In this document: positions 51,143-59,692 of the stretch, piece by piece
How the letters are laid out: each line of letters opens with the position of its first letter
Numbering within the stretch: the stretch's first letter is position 1
DNA from: Chryseolinea soli
GTDB lineage: Bacteria; Bacteroidota; Bacteroidia; Cytophagales; Cyclobacteriaceae
Assembly: GCF_003589925.1 (NCBI RefSeq)
Contig: NZ_CP032382.1
Location: 1-64,000, forward strand
DNA: 64,000 nt
Reading direction: 5' to 3'
Translations under genes and position numbers: made by a program
The notes under the pieces: generated by a model
The model's input: only the letters and a program-made list of their open reading frames with translations
Databases searched by the model: none
Told to the model about the DNA's origin: nothing

Positions 51143-51451
51143 GTTTCTATGGTTTTGAAATTTGTTCATTTGACCGCTAACGCCCCAATAATAAGAGAGA
51201 GAGACCTTACATACCGTTTTGGGAGGAACCGGAACATTTTTCAAAAATAAGCAATTGCCCAGAATTTAATACACATCCAAATCCCCGCGACACGGATATT
51301 TAACGTGACCATTTCTAGCTACCTACCCCGGCAACGGCATCCTGTTAAACCCCGCCGGAATTATTTACCCATAAAAAACAGCGCCTTGATGCTCGAATAT
51401 CAGCCGGTCGCGATATCCGGAGCACAAGGCAATGAGCACATTCCATTTTTT

Positions 51452-52510
51452 TCATTCGCACATGGCACTTCGCGGGTTTCGCTCGTGACTACAGTAAAAT
51501 AAATAGAAATCCTGCGCATGGGTTGGCTGCGGGTCGTCCGTCACGAGGAGCGGCGCCAGCGTCTGCTGGTTGTAGGTTGGCATCGTGACCTGTTCGGCAG
51601 AACCGTTGCCAAGCGCCACGTTCTTCGCCGACGGATTGTGATTGAATGTGTAGTCCATCAACGCGTCGAGTAGACGGTAGACACCATAGTAGTCATAGGC
51701 ATCCAGTGATCGATCACCCTGTCCAACGGTGGTGGGCAGCGAGTGACCGGCCAGGTAGCGATAGCCGTCTACCTCATCGGACGTGACGGTGACATAGTCT
51801 TTTTCGCTATTGGAGATGTTGATGTGTTTATAGATATCAATAGCCATGCGATGGTCGTTAATCGTGTCTTCCTGATAGACTTGCATCAGGAGCTTGGTGT
51901 TGTCGGGGAAAGAAGATAGTTGGTCGTCGGTGAGCTGGTAGGAATACCACGGCGCCAGGGGAAACAAGAAGCGACCGTTTTCTCCCCAATGCTTTTCCGT
52001 AAAAGCCCGATGCGCCAGGCCGACAACGGCTCCACCTCCAAAGGAATGGCCCATGAAGCCCACCCGCGTGGTGTCGATGATCGATGGAAATTTGCGTACC
52101 GCCTCTTCAAAGCCGGCCCAAAGAATGTCGTACCGGTCGTCGACACTACCTCCCCTTGTGGGATAGGGTACGAACACCACGGCATAACCCTTTTTGGCAA
52201 TAAAATCCAAAACGCCCTGGTAGATGCCGCTGCGATTTCCGCCGTAGCCGTGGGCGAAGAATATCGTTGGCTTGGGAGTTGTGCTGTTTGCCGGATAAAA
52301 TAGTTCAGGTTGCATCGTCGTGTAAGCCGGATTGGGGAAGGCGATTCGCGCCACCGCAAAAGAGCCGTCCGCCCCATAGCCGGAAGTCGGTTTTGAGATC
52401 GGGCCATTCAGGTCACTCAGGTGATCATCTGGTGCGGCCACAGGATCATCCTGGCATGAGCCGCATAGGATACTGCATAAAAGAAATATATGAAAATGAA
52501 ACTTTGTCAT
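51452..52510 (-). CDS. Lipoprotein alpha/beta hydrolase (dienelactone-hydrolase/lipase-like)
   Basis: This 352-residue lipoprotein has signal MTKFHFHIFLLCSILCGSC, then QDDPVAAPDD. The hydrolase core has PTIFFAHGYGGNRSGI (oxyanion region), VFVPYPTRGG, the nucleophile elbow GFMGHSFGGGAVV (catalytic Ser), and a late GHSLPTTVG histidine. Overall it resembles the dienelactone-hydrolase, chlorophyllase or polyester-hydrolase type. The frame is open to 52735, but only the ATG at 52510 gives a signal. The substrate is not inferable. The preceding 224 bp to the CpxP-like gene hold no gene. Confidence 0.85.
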   Translation of the reverse strand: MTKFHFHIFLLCSILCGSCQDDPVAAPDDHLSDLNGPISKPTSGYGADGSFAVARIAFPNPAYTTMQPELFYPANSTTPKPTIFFAHGYGGNRSGIYQGVLDFIAKKGYAVVFVPYPTRGGSVDDRYDILWAGFEEAVRKFPSIIDTTRVGFMGHSFGGGAVVGLAHRAFTEKHWGENGRFLFPLAPWYSYQLTDDQLSSFPDNTKLLMQVYQEDTINDHRMAIDIYKHINISNSEKDYVTVTSDEVDGYRYLAGHSLPTTVGQGDRSLDAYDYYGVYRLLDALMDYTFNHNPSAKNVALGNGSAEQVTMPTYNQQTLAPLLVTDDPQPTHAQDFYLFYCSHERNPRSAMCE

Positions 52511-52734
52511 AGCGAATAAAATTTTTGGGTATTGAAAATTATGAAGTAAAAAAACGACCGGCGTTCGCATCACCTTCTCTTGTCGCCGGATTGAATGCGC
52601 TCCCAGATACGGGTGGCCAGTGTTTCGAAATACAATGGAGGCACAAGAAAAATATTTTTTCTCTCCATGCCGTGTAGTGTTTGCGTGGCTTTCATACAAA
52701 AAACTCCAAACGGTTCTTAAGCTGATGCCGGGCA

Positions 52735-53139
52735 CTACTGGTTATCCCTTTTTTCTTTTGCCTTCTCTTTGATCGCGCTTTTCATCTCCTCCTTGTTCTT
52801 TTCATAGGCTGCATACTGGGAGGCGTCCAGCACCTTCTTCAACTCACCGTCCTTCTCCTCGCTAACCCCTTTCATTTTCCGGAATCGCTGTAGTTTACCA
52901 CCGCCGGCGTTGTAAACACTTTGCATTTTTCGCGCGTATCTCAAGTTGATTTCTTGTACCGTTGGTTTCTGATCATCCCGCAGCGACAATTTCTCGGTCA
53001 TGTTCCGGGTTTGCATTTCCGCCCGCTCCTCTGCTGTCGTCTCCGTCATGAGCTTATCCAATTTGTTTTGGGCATGGACCGCCCGGGGCCCGGCGATGAG
53101 TGTGACCAAAACCATGATCATCATTACGCTTCTTTTCAT
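52735..53139 (-). CDS. CpxP/Spy-like periplasmic helical protein
   Basis: This 134-residue secreted protein has a signal peptide ending AVHAQ. The rest is helical and charged, with two LTxxQ-like helix-hairpin motifs (KLSLRDDQKPTVQEINLRYA and LKKVLDASQYAAYEKNKEEM). That is the layout of the Spy/CpxP stress chaperones and the Bacteroidota DUF4890 proteins. Spy-like proteins protect periplasmic proteins and feed back on envelope-stress sensors. It lies 153 bp downstream of the LytTR regulator, and a 21-bp-period repeat sits in that spacer. Confidence 0.7.
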   Translation of the reverse strand: MKRSVMMIMVLVTLIAGPRAVHAQNKLDKLMTETTAEERAEMQTRNMTEKLSLRDDQKPTVQEINLRYARKMQSVYNAGGGKLQRFRKMKGVSEEKDGELKKVLDASQYAAYEKNKEEMKSAIKEKAKEKRDNQ

Positions 53140-53233
53140 GTTAAATTTTTTTATGGTTAAACAAATTCATATGACAAAGAAACGCGACGCAAGCCAGCGC
53201 GGCTTGAAAGATCGGGTCAGGCTGAAATAATGG

Positions 53234-53268
53234 GGATTGAAATCATCCCTGCGAGGATTGAAGTTATC
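53234..53268. promoter_or_regulatory. 21-bp-period direct repeat, candidate LytTR operator
   Basis: GGATTGAAATCATC (53234-53247) and GGATTGAAGTTATC (53255-53268) match at 12 of 14 positions and start exactly 21 bp apart. Paired direct repeats about 21 bp apart are the known target layout of LytTR domains. The site is between the LytTR gene's stop and the start of the CpxP-like gene, 95-130 bp upstream of the latter. Confidence 0.5.
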
Positions 53269-53292
53269 GGGGTGGCCGCATGGCGGTACATC

Positions 53293-54054
53293 TCAAGCTT
53301 CCATCCACTGCTTGAATAAGGGCACTTTGGCTTTACTGATAAGCACGGTCTCACTGGGGGCCGGCGACAGTTTCAGCGACAACCGGCCATTGAAGAAAAG
53401 CTCCATCTCCTGAATGGCTGTGCGGTTGACGATATACTGCCGGTTGGCGCGGATGAAATGCCGGCGCGGGAGTTTTTGTTCCAAAGCTTCGAACGTGAAA
53501 TCGAGGAGATGGATTTGGTTCTTGTGTGTACAGCCGTGAACCAGGTTGTTCCGAATAAAAAAGAATGCAAAATCGCCGACGGGCACCGGGATGATCTTGT
53601 CACGGAAATGGACCAGGAGTGTGGACGTTTCTTGCTGACGGGATAGTGTGTTCAGCACGTTATAGATCAGGTCTTTGTCTGGTTTAGGTTGAGCAAGCTT
53701 TCTGAATTTCTCCAGGCTGAACTGGAGATCGGCCGCATGGACCGGTTTTAGCAAGTAATCGATGCTGTTTACTTTAAAGGCCTCGATAGCATAGTCGTTG
53801 AACGCCGTGGTGAAAATCACCGGAAAGTCGATGTTGATCAATTTGAAGATCTCGAAAGACAATCCGTCTTCCAGTTGAATGTCGAAAAATCCGAGTGAAG
53901 GAGGTGGATTCTTTCGAAGCCAGTCTGTGGCTTGCTCGATGCTGGCGTGCGTAGCCATCACGCCCATGTCGGGCGCATGCTCGGCCAGGAGATATTTCAG
54001 GTTCTTTGCAGCGTTCAGCTCGTCCTCGACAATAATTACACGGGTGTCTCTCAT
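53293..54054 (-). CDS. LytTR-family response regulator
   Basis: This 253-residue regulator has a receiver at 1-120 (RVIIVEDELNAAKNL, phospho-Asp in GFFDIQLEDG, Thr in FTTAFNDYAIEAF, Lys in DYLLKPV). The LytTR DNA-binding domain covers about 150-245 (IHLLDFTFEALEQKLP, FIRANRQYIVNRTAIQEME, LISKAKVPLFKQWME). It overlaps the LytS-type kinase stop by 4 bp, so the pair is translationally coupled. LytTR proteins bind two direct repeats about two helix turns apart; such a repeat lies just downstream. The likely target is the CpxP-like gene; this is inference. Confidence 0.93.
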   Translation of the reverse strand: MRDTRVIIVEDELNAAKNLKYLLAEHAPDMGVMATHASIEQATDWLRKNPPPSLGFFDIQLEDGLSFEIFKLINIDFPVIFTTAFNDYAIEAFKVNSIDYLLKPVHAADLQFSLEKFRKLAQPKPDKDLIYNVLNTLSRQQETSTLLVHFRDKIIPVPVGDFAFFFIRNNLVHGCTHKNQIHLLDFTFEALEQKLPRRHFIRANRQYIVNRTAIQEMELFFNGRLSLKLSPAPSETVLISKAKVPLFKQWMEA

Positions 54055-55070
54055 CGCACAGGAAGTTTTACTTCAAAATGGGTTGGGCCGGTTCGCACCG
54101 TGATCTCTGCGTTGTGAATGAGCTGGTATCGTTTAGATAGATTGGCCAGCCCGATGCCGTAGCCCTTTGCCGACTGTTTTTTCTGAAGGTTATTTTTCAC
54201 CACAATATGCCCTTGTTCACTATAGATCTCGACCGTCAACGGATGACGCGCAGAAACCTGGTTGTGCTTCACCGCATTCTCCACCAGGAGCTGCAAAGCA
54301 AATTGCGGCATCTTTCGCGTGTAGAGATCGGGCGCGATCCGGATCTGGACCACCAGGCCGCTCGCGAATCTTTTCTCCATCATGAAGAGGTAAGATTCGA
54401 GGAACACAAGCTCTTCGCGAACCGTGACCAGCTTTTGTTCCTTATTTTCGAGGACATAGCGAAACGACTGCGAAAAGTGATCGACGAAGGCCAGCGCCTC
54501 CTGGGTATTTTCCCGGATCAGCACATTGAGCGAATTAAGCGAGTTAAAGAAAAAATGGGGGTCGATCTGGGCCTTCAACGCTGCCAGTTCCGTTTCCACA
54601 TTCTGGTGTCGCAGGGTGAGTGTCCTGATTTTCTCGTGCCGGAGATGTTCCAACAATTCAATGACATGCGCCACCAGCATGGCCACAAAAGCGATCAACG
54701 CATTGCGCAAAAGATAAAAAATAAAGAACGGACGCTTCGCCGCGATCGTGAAGATGCCGTCGGCGACCCACATCACTATGACACTCAGCACCACCACCAG
54801 GCCGATATTGATCAGCACGTTTAGCCCCTTGGCGATCAAGCCATTTCTCCGGGCCGATAGCCGCCTTTTCCAGAAGAAATTGTATTGAAAGAAAAGGATG
54901 CTGCTGAGAAACACGCTGACAAACAGGAATGCAATCCGCGCATCCGAAAGCCCCAGCTTCGACAAATTGCTGGTTAGCCGGGAGGGCTCGTTCAACGTGA
55001 TCCAGGGCAACGAAAAAAAGACGGCCAGGCCCAGCGAGAGGCTGATCATGATTTTGTATTTCCCGCTCAT
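54051..55070 (-). CDS. LytS-type sensor histidine kinase
   Basis: This 339-residue membrane kinase has four hydrophobic helices in the first 150 residues, a coiled coil, the His_kinase domain with KAQIDPHFFFNSLNSLNVL (phospho-His in the PHFFFN box), and an HATPase with LQLLVENAVKHN and GYGIGLANLSKRY. The frame is open to 55199; the ATG at 55070 (MSGKYKIMISL) directly precedes the first helix and is preferred. No large periplasmic domain is present, so it senses within or near the membrane, as usual for this group. The downstream LytTR regulator is its partner. Confidence 0.9.
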   Translation of the reverse strand: MSGKYKIMISLSLGLAVFFSLPWITLNEPSRLTSNLSKLGLSDARIAFLFVSVFLSSILFFQYNFFWKRRLSARRNGLIAKGLNVLINIGLVVVLSVIVMWVADGIFTIAAKRPFFIFYLLRNALIAFVAMLVAHVIELLEHLRHEKIRTLTLRHQNVETELAALKAQIDPHFFFNSLNSLNVLIRENTQEALAFVDHFSQSFRYVLENKEQKLVTVREELVFLESYLFMMEKRFASGLVVQIRIAPDLYTRKMPQFALQLLVENAVKHNQVSARHPLTVEIYSEQGHIVVKNNLQKKQSAKGYGIGLANLSKRYQLIHNAEITVRTGPTHFEVKLPVR

Positions 55071-55272
55071 GGTCCGACAAAGGTCTGCCGGCAGGAGCAC
55101 ATGGCCTGCTCTTTCAGGTGCGGATTTGTACGCTTCACCGGCTAAAATTTCAGCCTCGCAGTTTGTGTTGGTATGGGTTGGGGTGAACATTTTTTGCACT
55201 CGCCTTGCGTGCGAGCGCGCATTAGACCATCGCGGCCGGCCAGGGTTTAATTGAATTCACCTGAAAGCGATG

Positions 55273-56643
55273 CTATTTTCCCACAGGAAAATAGACGCTG
55301 AACCGGGTTTGCTGCTGCGGTGCCGATTCAAGGCGAATATCGCCACCGTGAAGTTTGACAATTTGCCGGACCAACGAAAGGCCGATGCCAAACCCTTTGG
55401 TTTGCCGGTGGCGTTTACCCCGGAAGAAGGGATCAAAAATGCGATGGACATTGTCCGGATCGATACCTACACCGTTATTCTGAAAATTAAGGGTGATGAA
55501 CCCCCGGTGGTTTGTATCCAACGTGATGATGACCTGATGGTCGTCGGAATATTTGCAGCCGTTGTCCATCAGGTTTAGGATGACTACTTTGATCAGTTGC
55601 TCGTCGCCTTCCATGAGCAGGGATTCGTGATTCAGGGCCAGGTCGAAATGAATGTCGATGCGGTAGGCCGGAAATGCCTTGATCAGTTCGTCTTTTATTT
55701 CCCACAAAACATCGTCGATGCGAATGGGCGCGAAATGCTTATCGGGTTGCTCGGTACTGGTTTGTGCCAGCAACAATAACTGTGTGGACAGGCTGTTGAG
55801 TCCTTTCAATCCGCCCAGGACCGAGCCGAGAATTTTTACATAATATTCTTTGTCGCGATCCTGCAGCAAGGCTACTTCAATTTCTCCCGCCATCACGGTA
55901 ATGGGCGTTTTGATTTCATGCGAGGCATTCGTTATAAAATTCTTTTGTGAAGCAAAGGCGCTTTGCAGGCGTTCCAGCATCCGGTTAAAGGTATGGGCCA
56001 GTTTACTGAGTTCATCCTTTTGATTGCCTTCGTCCAGCCGCCGGTTGAGGTTCTCTTCGGTGATGTTGCCCACCTGGTCAACGATCTTTGAAATGGGTGA
56101 AAGGACCTTTCCCGCAAAAAACCAACCCAGGATGGAGACAAACACCATGCTCACACAAAACGTGACGATGAGAATATTTCGAAGATTCCGCAGGGCGTCC
56201 AAACCATACACATCGGTGGCGGCGGCCACCACGGTGAAATGATCCTGCCGGTCGGTAAACAAAAAGCCCAGCGCCTCAAAATTTTCATAGGCATAACGCA
56301 CCTCTTTATGCTGGCGTATGCGGTTTAATAACGCCGAGTCCATGGCGATGACGTTGGTCCCGTCCGAACTGTACCGCTCTTCATTTTTATCATTGTATAT
56401 GGCGATATACTGATTGGGAAGGCTGGCCGGATTGTTCCGCTCCATGCGACGAAGCAGTTGCGCGTCTACTTCCTCCACTTCCGTCAGGATCTTTGCCGTG
56501 TTGATCGCCCTGTTTTTTAGTCTTCGATAAAAATCTTCCTGGCGGTAGTTGGCCGAAAGAAAATAGATGGATACACAGATGATCGTGAGCACGATGATGA
56601 CGATGCTGAAGAAAATGACGGTAAGCTTTGCCCGGATGTTCAT
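55273..56643 (-). CDS. HAMP-type membrane sensor histidine kinase (partner of OmpR regulator)
   Basis: This 456-residue kinase has TM1 at about 8-30, a periplasmic loop at 31-153, TM2 at about 155-178, HAMP to about 235 (LSPISKIVDQVGNI), HisKA with FITNASHEIKTPITVMAGE, and HATPase with NLMDNGCKYSDD, QNNGVGIDPDN and GFGIGLSLVRQ. The architecture is that of CusS/ArlS-like kinases. It overlaps the OmpR-type regulator stop by 4 bp, giving the order regulator-kinase. The signal is unknown; the periplasmic loop has no recognised fold. Confidence 0.93.
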   Translation of the reverse strand: MNIRAKLTVIFFSIVIIVLTIICVSIYFLSANYRQEDFYRRLKNRAINTAKILTEVEEVDAQLLRRMERNNPASLPNQYIAIYNDKNEERYSSDGTNVIAMDSALLNRIRQHKEVRYAYENFEALGFLFTDRQDHFTVVAAATDVYGLDALRNLRNILIVTFCVSMVFVSILGWFFAGKVLSPISKIVDQVGNITEENLNRRLDEGNQKDELSKLAHTFNRMLERLQSAFASQKNFITNASHEIKTPITVMAGEIEVALLQDRDKEYYVKILGSVLGGLKGLNSLSTQLLLLAQTSTEQPDKHFAPIRIDDVLWEIKDELIKAFPAYRIDIHFDLALNHESLLMEGDEQLIKVVILNLMDNGCKYSDDHQVIITLDTNHRGFITLNFQNNGVGIDPDNVHRIFDPFFRGKRHRQTKGFGIGLSLVRQIVKLHGGDIRLESAPQQQTRFSVYFPVGK

Positions 56644-57320
56644 GTTTCTTTGCTCAGTACATAGCCCAACCCAATCCGGGTCTGCAGGAGCTTGGGTTCA
56701 AACTCCCGGTCGATCTTATTGCGCAGCATATTCATATAGACCTCCACCACATTGGTGCCGGTCTCAAATTTGATGTCCCATATTTTTTCCGCCAGTTCGC
56801 TCCGGGAAATAACCCGCTGCGGATTCCGCAAGAAGAATTCCAACAACGCAAATTCCTTTGCCGAGAGTTTGATGACCTTGTCCTGGCGATGGGCCACCTT
56901 CTTTTCGATGTCCAGCTTGAGATCCTCAAACCGCAGCACGTTGCCATAGTCTGTCATGGTCGAACGCCTTCGCATGAGCACCCTCAACCGCGCGACGAGC
57001 TCTTCAAACTCAAAGGGCTTCAGCAAATAATCATCGGCGCCGGCATCAAAGCCCGAGAGCTTGTCGGACGTGGTCCCCAGGGTGGTGAGCATGATGATGG
57101 GAGTGGAAGGCTTTTCTTTTTTCAGGATCTTGCAAAGATCAAATCCGTTGATCCCCGGGATGACAATATCCAGCACGATCACATCGTAGTCCCGGCTCAG
57201 GGCAAGCCGTTCACCAATGTTCCCATCAAAGGCAACATCTACGGCAAAGGATTGCTCCTCCAGACCTTGTTTGATAAAGGACGACACTTGCTGTTCATCT
57301 TCGATGACCAGGACTTTCAT
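56640..57320 (-). CDS. OmpR/PhoB-family response regulator
   Basis: This 226-residue regulator has a receiver (VLVIEDEQQVSSF, phospho-Asp in VIVLDIVIPGINGFD, Thr in MLTTLG, Lys in DDYLLKPFEF) and a winged-helix domain (IKLSAKEFALLEFFLRNP, RSELAEKIWDIKFE, VYMNMLRNKID, LLQTRIGLGYVL). It is the first gene of a two-gene operon with its kinase. About 100 bp upstream lies a triplet of TTTTAAT heptamers spaced 11 bp apart, a layout expected for PhoB/OmpR-type dimers on one DNA face. Autoregulation is therefore likely. The same element recurs upstream of the next two-component operon. Confidence 0.94.
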   Translation of the reverse strand: MKVLVIEDEQQVSSFIKQGLEEQSFAVDVAFDGNIGERLALSRDYDVIVLDIVIPGINGFDLCKILKKEKPSTPIIMLTTLGTTSDKLSGFDAGADDYLLKPFEFEELVARLRVLMRRRSTMTDYGNVLRFEDLKLDIEKKVAHRQDKVIKLSAKEFALLEFFLRNPQRVISRSELAEKIWDIKFETGTNVVEVYMNMLRNKIDREFEPKLLQTRIGLGYVLSKET

Positions 57321-57340
57321 AGTGGATCAATTTTTTGGCA

Positions 57341-57363
57341 GGCGCGAGGGTGCTCTCGGCGCC
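57341..57363 (-). promoter_or_regulatory. Stem-loop in the 5' region of the OmpR-type gene
   Basis: GGCGC (57341-57345) plus GAG pairs with CTC plus GCGCC (57359-57363), with one bulged G and a 6-base loop, 21-43 bases before the start codon. It may limit translation or be a chance GC-rich dyad. Confidence 0.35.
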
Positions 57364-57422
57364 CTAATATTCCCTAAAGTTTCTTCTATTCTCTCCATTG
57401 TCAACAAAAATGGGATGGTCTT

Positions 57423-57451
57423 TTTTAATACACTTTTAATGCCCTTTTAAT
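57423..57451. promoter_or_regulatory. Three TTTTAAT heptamers at 11-bp spacing (OmpR/PhoB-type operator candidate)
   Basis: TTTTAAT begins at 57423, 57434 and 57445, all exact, separated by ACAC and GCCC. The element ends 131 bp upstream of the OmpR-type start. Direct repeats at 11 bp put each unit on the same helix face and are the hallmark of PhoB/OmpR-family sites. A matching element lies at 59625-59653. Confidence 0.6.
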
Positions 57452-57538
57452 GGCTTTTATAGGACACCGGAGGCGCCGGGATTTTACTTTTGATGCACTG
57501 AGTAACCGGGATTGGTTATAAGGTTTTAGACAAACCTT

Positions 57539-57580
57539 CAAGAACCCATTGGCGGGTGGCCATGGGTTCTTGTCTTTTTT
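57539..57580 (+). terminator. Strong plus-strand rho-independent terminator
   Basis: CAAGAACCCAT (57539-57549) and ATGGGTTCTTG (57562-57572) form an 11-bp perfect stem with three further pairs inside, followed by TCTTTTTT on the plus strand. The flanking genes are all on the minus strand, for which the U-tract is missing. It may also help end the receiver transcript that stops at 57587, but its polarity suggests a plus-strand RNA. Confidence 0.65.
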
Positions 57581-57586
57581 GCCCCA

Positions 57587-58003
57587 TCACATGTTCATCA
57601 GGTCCATCATCAGGTTGAACGCATCCATCGAAGAAGAGCTGTCAAGCTTGAGGGGTTTTGTGATAAACCCGGAAACGCCCAGCCGCAGCGCCTCCGCTTT
57701 GTCCTCGGGTTCATCCGACGTCGTCAGGATAAAAACTTTTATGTCTTTCCATCGCGCATTCGCTCTGATCCAGCGCAGCAACTCGAAGCCGTTCATCTTG
57801 GGCATGTTCAGGTCGAGCAAAATAAAATCGGGAATCTCGGGAGAAACACCCGCCGGCTCGCCACTGAGCAGGCGCATGGCCTCTTCACCATTTTTTGCGA
57901 CCTGCAGCCGGTAGAGGATGTGGCGCTTGTCGAGCGTCCTCTTCACTTCGATCTGGTCGAGCGTATCGTCTTCGACGAGCATGATGTTGATGACTCGTTT
58001 CAT
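57587..58003 (-). CDS. Single-domain response regulator (Rcp1-like receiver)
   Basis: This 138-residue receiver shows NIMLVEDDTLDQIEVKR, phospho-Asp in FILLDLNMPKMNGFELL, Thr in ILTTSDEP and Lys in SGFITKPLKL. There is no output domain. It overlaps the upstream CHASE3 kinase stop by 4 bp, so it is that kinase's direct partner. Such receivers usually act through protein contact or phosphorelay. It ends next to a strong plus-oriented terminator hairpin. Confidence 0.93.
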   Translation of the reverse strand: MKRVINIMLVEDDTLDQIEVKRTLDKRHILYRLQVAKNGEEAMRLLSGEPAGVSPEIPDFILLDLNMPKMNGFELLRWIRANARWKDIKVFILTTSDEPEDKAEALRLGVSGFITKPLKLDSSSSMDAFNLMMDLMNM

Positions 58004-59481
58004 AGTGATTTTGGCCAGGTGAATGAAAATGTAGAACCCATTCCCGGTTCGGAATACATATGCACCTCCAGTTTCCGGTCGTGGAGGATTTTCTTCACAA
58101 TGGCCAGCCCAACGCCGGTGCTTTCAAAAGCGTCTTTCTCTTTCAGGGTTTGAAACATCTCAAAAATTTTCTCGTGATACATGACTTCGATACCCGGGCC
58201 GTCATCGCTGACAAAAAACTCGTAAAGGTCTCCCCTGCTTTTGCAATACACGTTCACCTCGCCCACCGCTTTGTCGTGATGCCTGAAGGCGTTTCCGATA
58301 AGATTGGTGAAGATCTGAAGCAGCGGCAGGCGCTCCGTATATAACAGGGGCAGATCCGGAGCGGTGATCAGCGTGATCCCAAGCCTGGGCGGTATGCTGT
58401 ATTCCATGACTTCGCTGATCAACTCCCGGATGTTTACGTGCTCCCTGATCTTCTCTTCCTTGCCCACCCGGGCATACGTCAAAATTCCCTTGATCAGATT
58501 TTCCGCCCGGGCCACTCTCCCTTTGATGATGGCCAGGTATTCATTCACTTTTGGCGGCAGATCAAAACGGTGATCCTCTTCAATCCAGGTCACCACGTTG
58601 TCGATCCCCCGCAGCGGCCCCTTGATATCGTGCGACACCGTGTGTGCAAACTGGTCGAGCTCATCCTTCTGTTTTTTTAACAGCGAAATGTTCAGGTCGA
58701 GAATGCCAGCCATCTCGTTCAAAGCCCTGCCGAGCTGGCTCAGTTCACTATTCCCTTCTTCGCTGACATGGACCTGGTAGTCGCCGGCGGCGATGGCGTT
58801 GGCCATCGTGACCATCTTCACGATCCGCGAAGAAATATAATACGCGATAAACAAGGCGATCATCGTACCGGCCACCACGGAAATTACCGTGAGATAGAAC
58901 GAAACGTTCTCGGTATAACGAAGCGAGGCCGTCATGATCTCCTTGCGCGAGTCGCGAAAACCGTATTCGAAATTTGTGAAGTCCGAAAATTTCTTTTGAA
59001 GACTCCGCTGCACGTCTTTCTCCAAACCACTGCCCAGCTTGGTGCGATAGATCCGGTCAAAAACATCGCGATCGCTAACCGAGGCCGTGGCTTGTTTTTT
59101 CGCATCCAAAAGCGGCATCGCGAACTCATCGATCCAATAGCCCTGAAGCAATTTGATATCATCGAGCAAGATGCGTTGGTCGGACGCTGTATTCACCATA
59201 GAAATCAATTCGTTCAAGATCTTTTCATTCTCCAGGATGGCTGAATCATACGTCTGAATAAAAAAAGGATCATCGGTGAGCAGGTAGCCGCGAAGGCCGC
59301 TGACCATGTAAAGAAAATTTCGCTGAAACCGGTGACTGTTTCGCAAAATGATGGACGAGCGTGAAAACGCTTCATTGTTTTCGGCGATCAACTTCGACTG
59401 CTTGTAGTTGATGTAGGTAGTGATGGAAAACAACAGCAGGATAGAGAAAAAACTGATCAGTATGATATTCGAAATCTTCAT
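58000..59481 (-). CDS. CHASE3/HAMP sensor histidine kinase
   Basis: This 493-residue kinase has TM1 at about 5-25, a CHASE3 extracellular helical domain at about 30-170 (RNFLYMVSGLRGYLLTDDP, LLQGYWIDEFAMPLLD), TM2 near 195-215, HAMP (NAIAAGDYQVHVSEEG), HisKA with FAHTVSHDIKGPLRGID, and HATPase with NLIGNAFRHHD, SDDGPGIEV and GVGLAIV. The ATG at 59481 is preferred over 59502. The receiver follows with overlapping stop and start. The upstream region contains a stem-loop and the same TTTTAAT triplet as the OmpR operon, so cross-regulation by that regulator is plausible. Confidence 0.93.
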   Translation of the reverse strand: MKISNIILISFFSILLLFSITTYINYKQSKLIAENNEAFSRSSIILRNSHRFQRNFLYMVSGLRGYLLTDDPFFIQTYDSAILENEKILNELISMVNTASDQRILLDDIKLLQGYWIDEFAMPLLDAKKQATASVSDRDVFDRIYRTKLGSGLEKDVQRSLQKKFSDFTNFEYGFRDSRKEIMTASLRYTENVSFYLTVISVVAGTMIALFIAYYISSRIVKMVTMANAIAAGDYQVHVSEEGNSELSQLGRALNEMAGILDLNISLLKKQKDELDQFAHTVSHDIKGPLRGIDNVVTWIEEDHRFDLPPKVNEYLAIIKGRVARAENLIKGILTYARVGKEEKIREHVNIRELISEVMEYSIPPRLGITLITAPDLPLLYTERLPLLQIFTNLIGNAFRHHDKAVGEVNVYCKSRGDLYEFFVSDDGPGIEVMYHEKIFEMFQTLKEKDAFESTGVGLAIVKKILHDRKLEVHMYSEPGMGSTFSFTWPKSL

Positions 59482-59515
59482 GTTGTCAAGGCAAGAATAC
59501 ATGCCGCACCACAGA

Positions 59516-59543
59516 AGATCCTCGCCTTAGGGCGAATGGATCT
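59516..59543 (-). promoter_or_regulatory. Stem-loop in the CHASE3-kinase 5' region
   Basis: AGATCC (59516-59521) pairs with GGATCT (59538-59543), and inside them CGCC pairs with GGCG around a 4-base loop. It lies 35-62 bases upstream of the start and could be a 5'-UTR regulatory hairpin. Confidence 0.4.
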
Positions 59544-59624
59544 CCGGGACGCTGGGCTATGGCAAAGTCTCATGCGGATTGTAAATTAGTTCCATTCAGA
59601 CTGCCTGCAGACCCTAGACCTTCA

Positions 59625-59653
59625 TTTTAATGTGGATTTAATGTGGTTTTAAT
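59625..59653. promoter_or_regulatory. Second TTTTAAT triplet at 11-bp spacing
   Basis: TTTTAAT at 59625, ATTTAAT at 59636 and TTTTAAT at 59647 are exactly 11 bp apart, separated by GTGG both times. It starts 143 bp upstream of the CHASE3-kinase start, in the same orientation to its gene as the 57423 element. The match in motif, copy number, spacing and orientation suggests one shared regulator. Confidence 0.6.
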
Positions 59654-59692
59654 CCCGTGGATGCGAGATGGGTGAAGCGTGACACGTGATCG

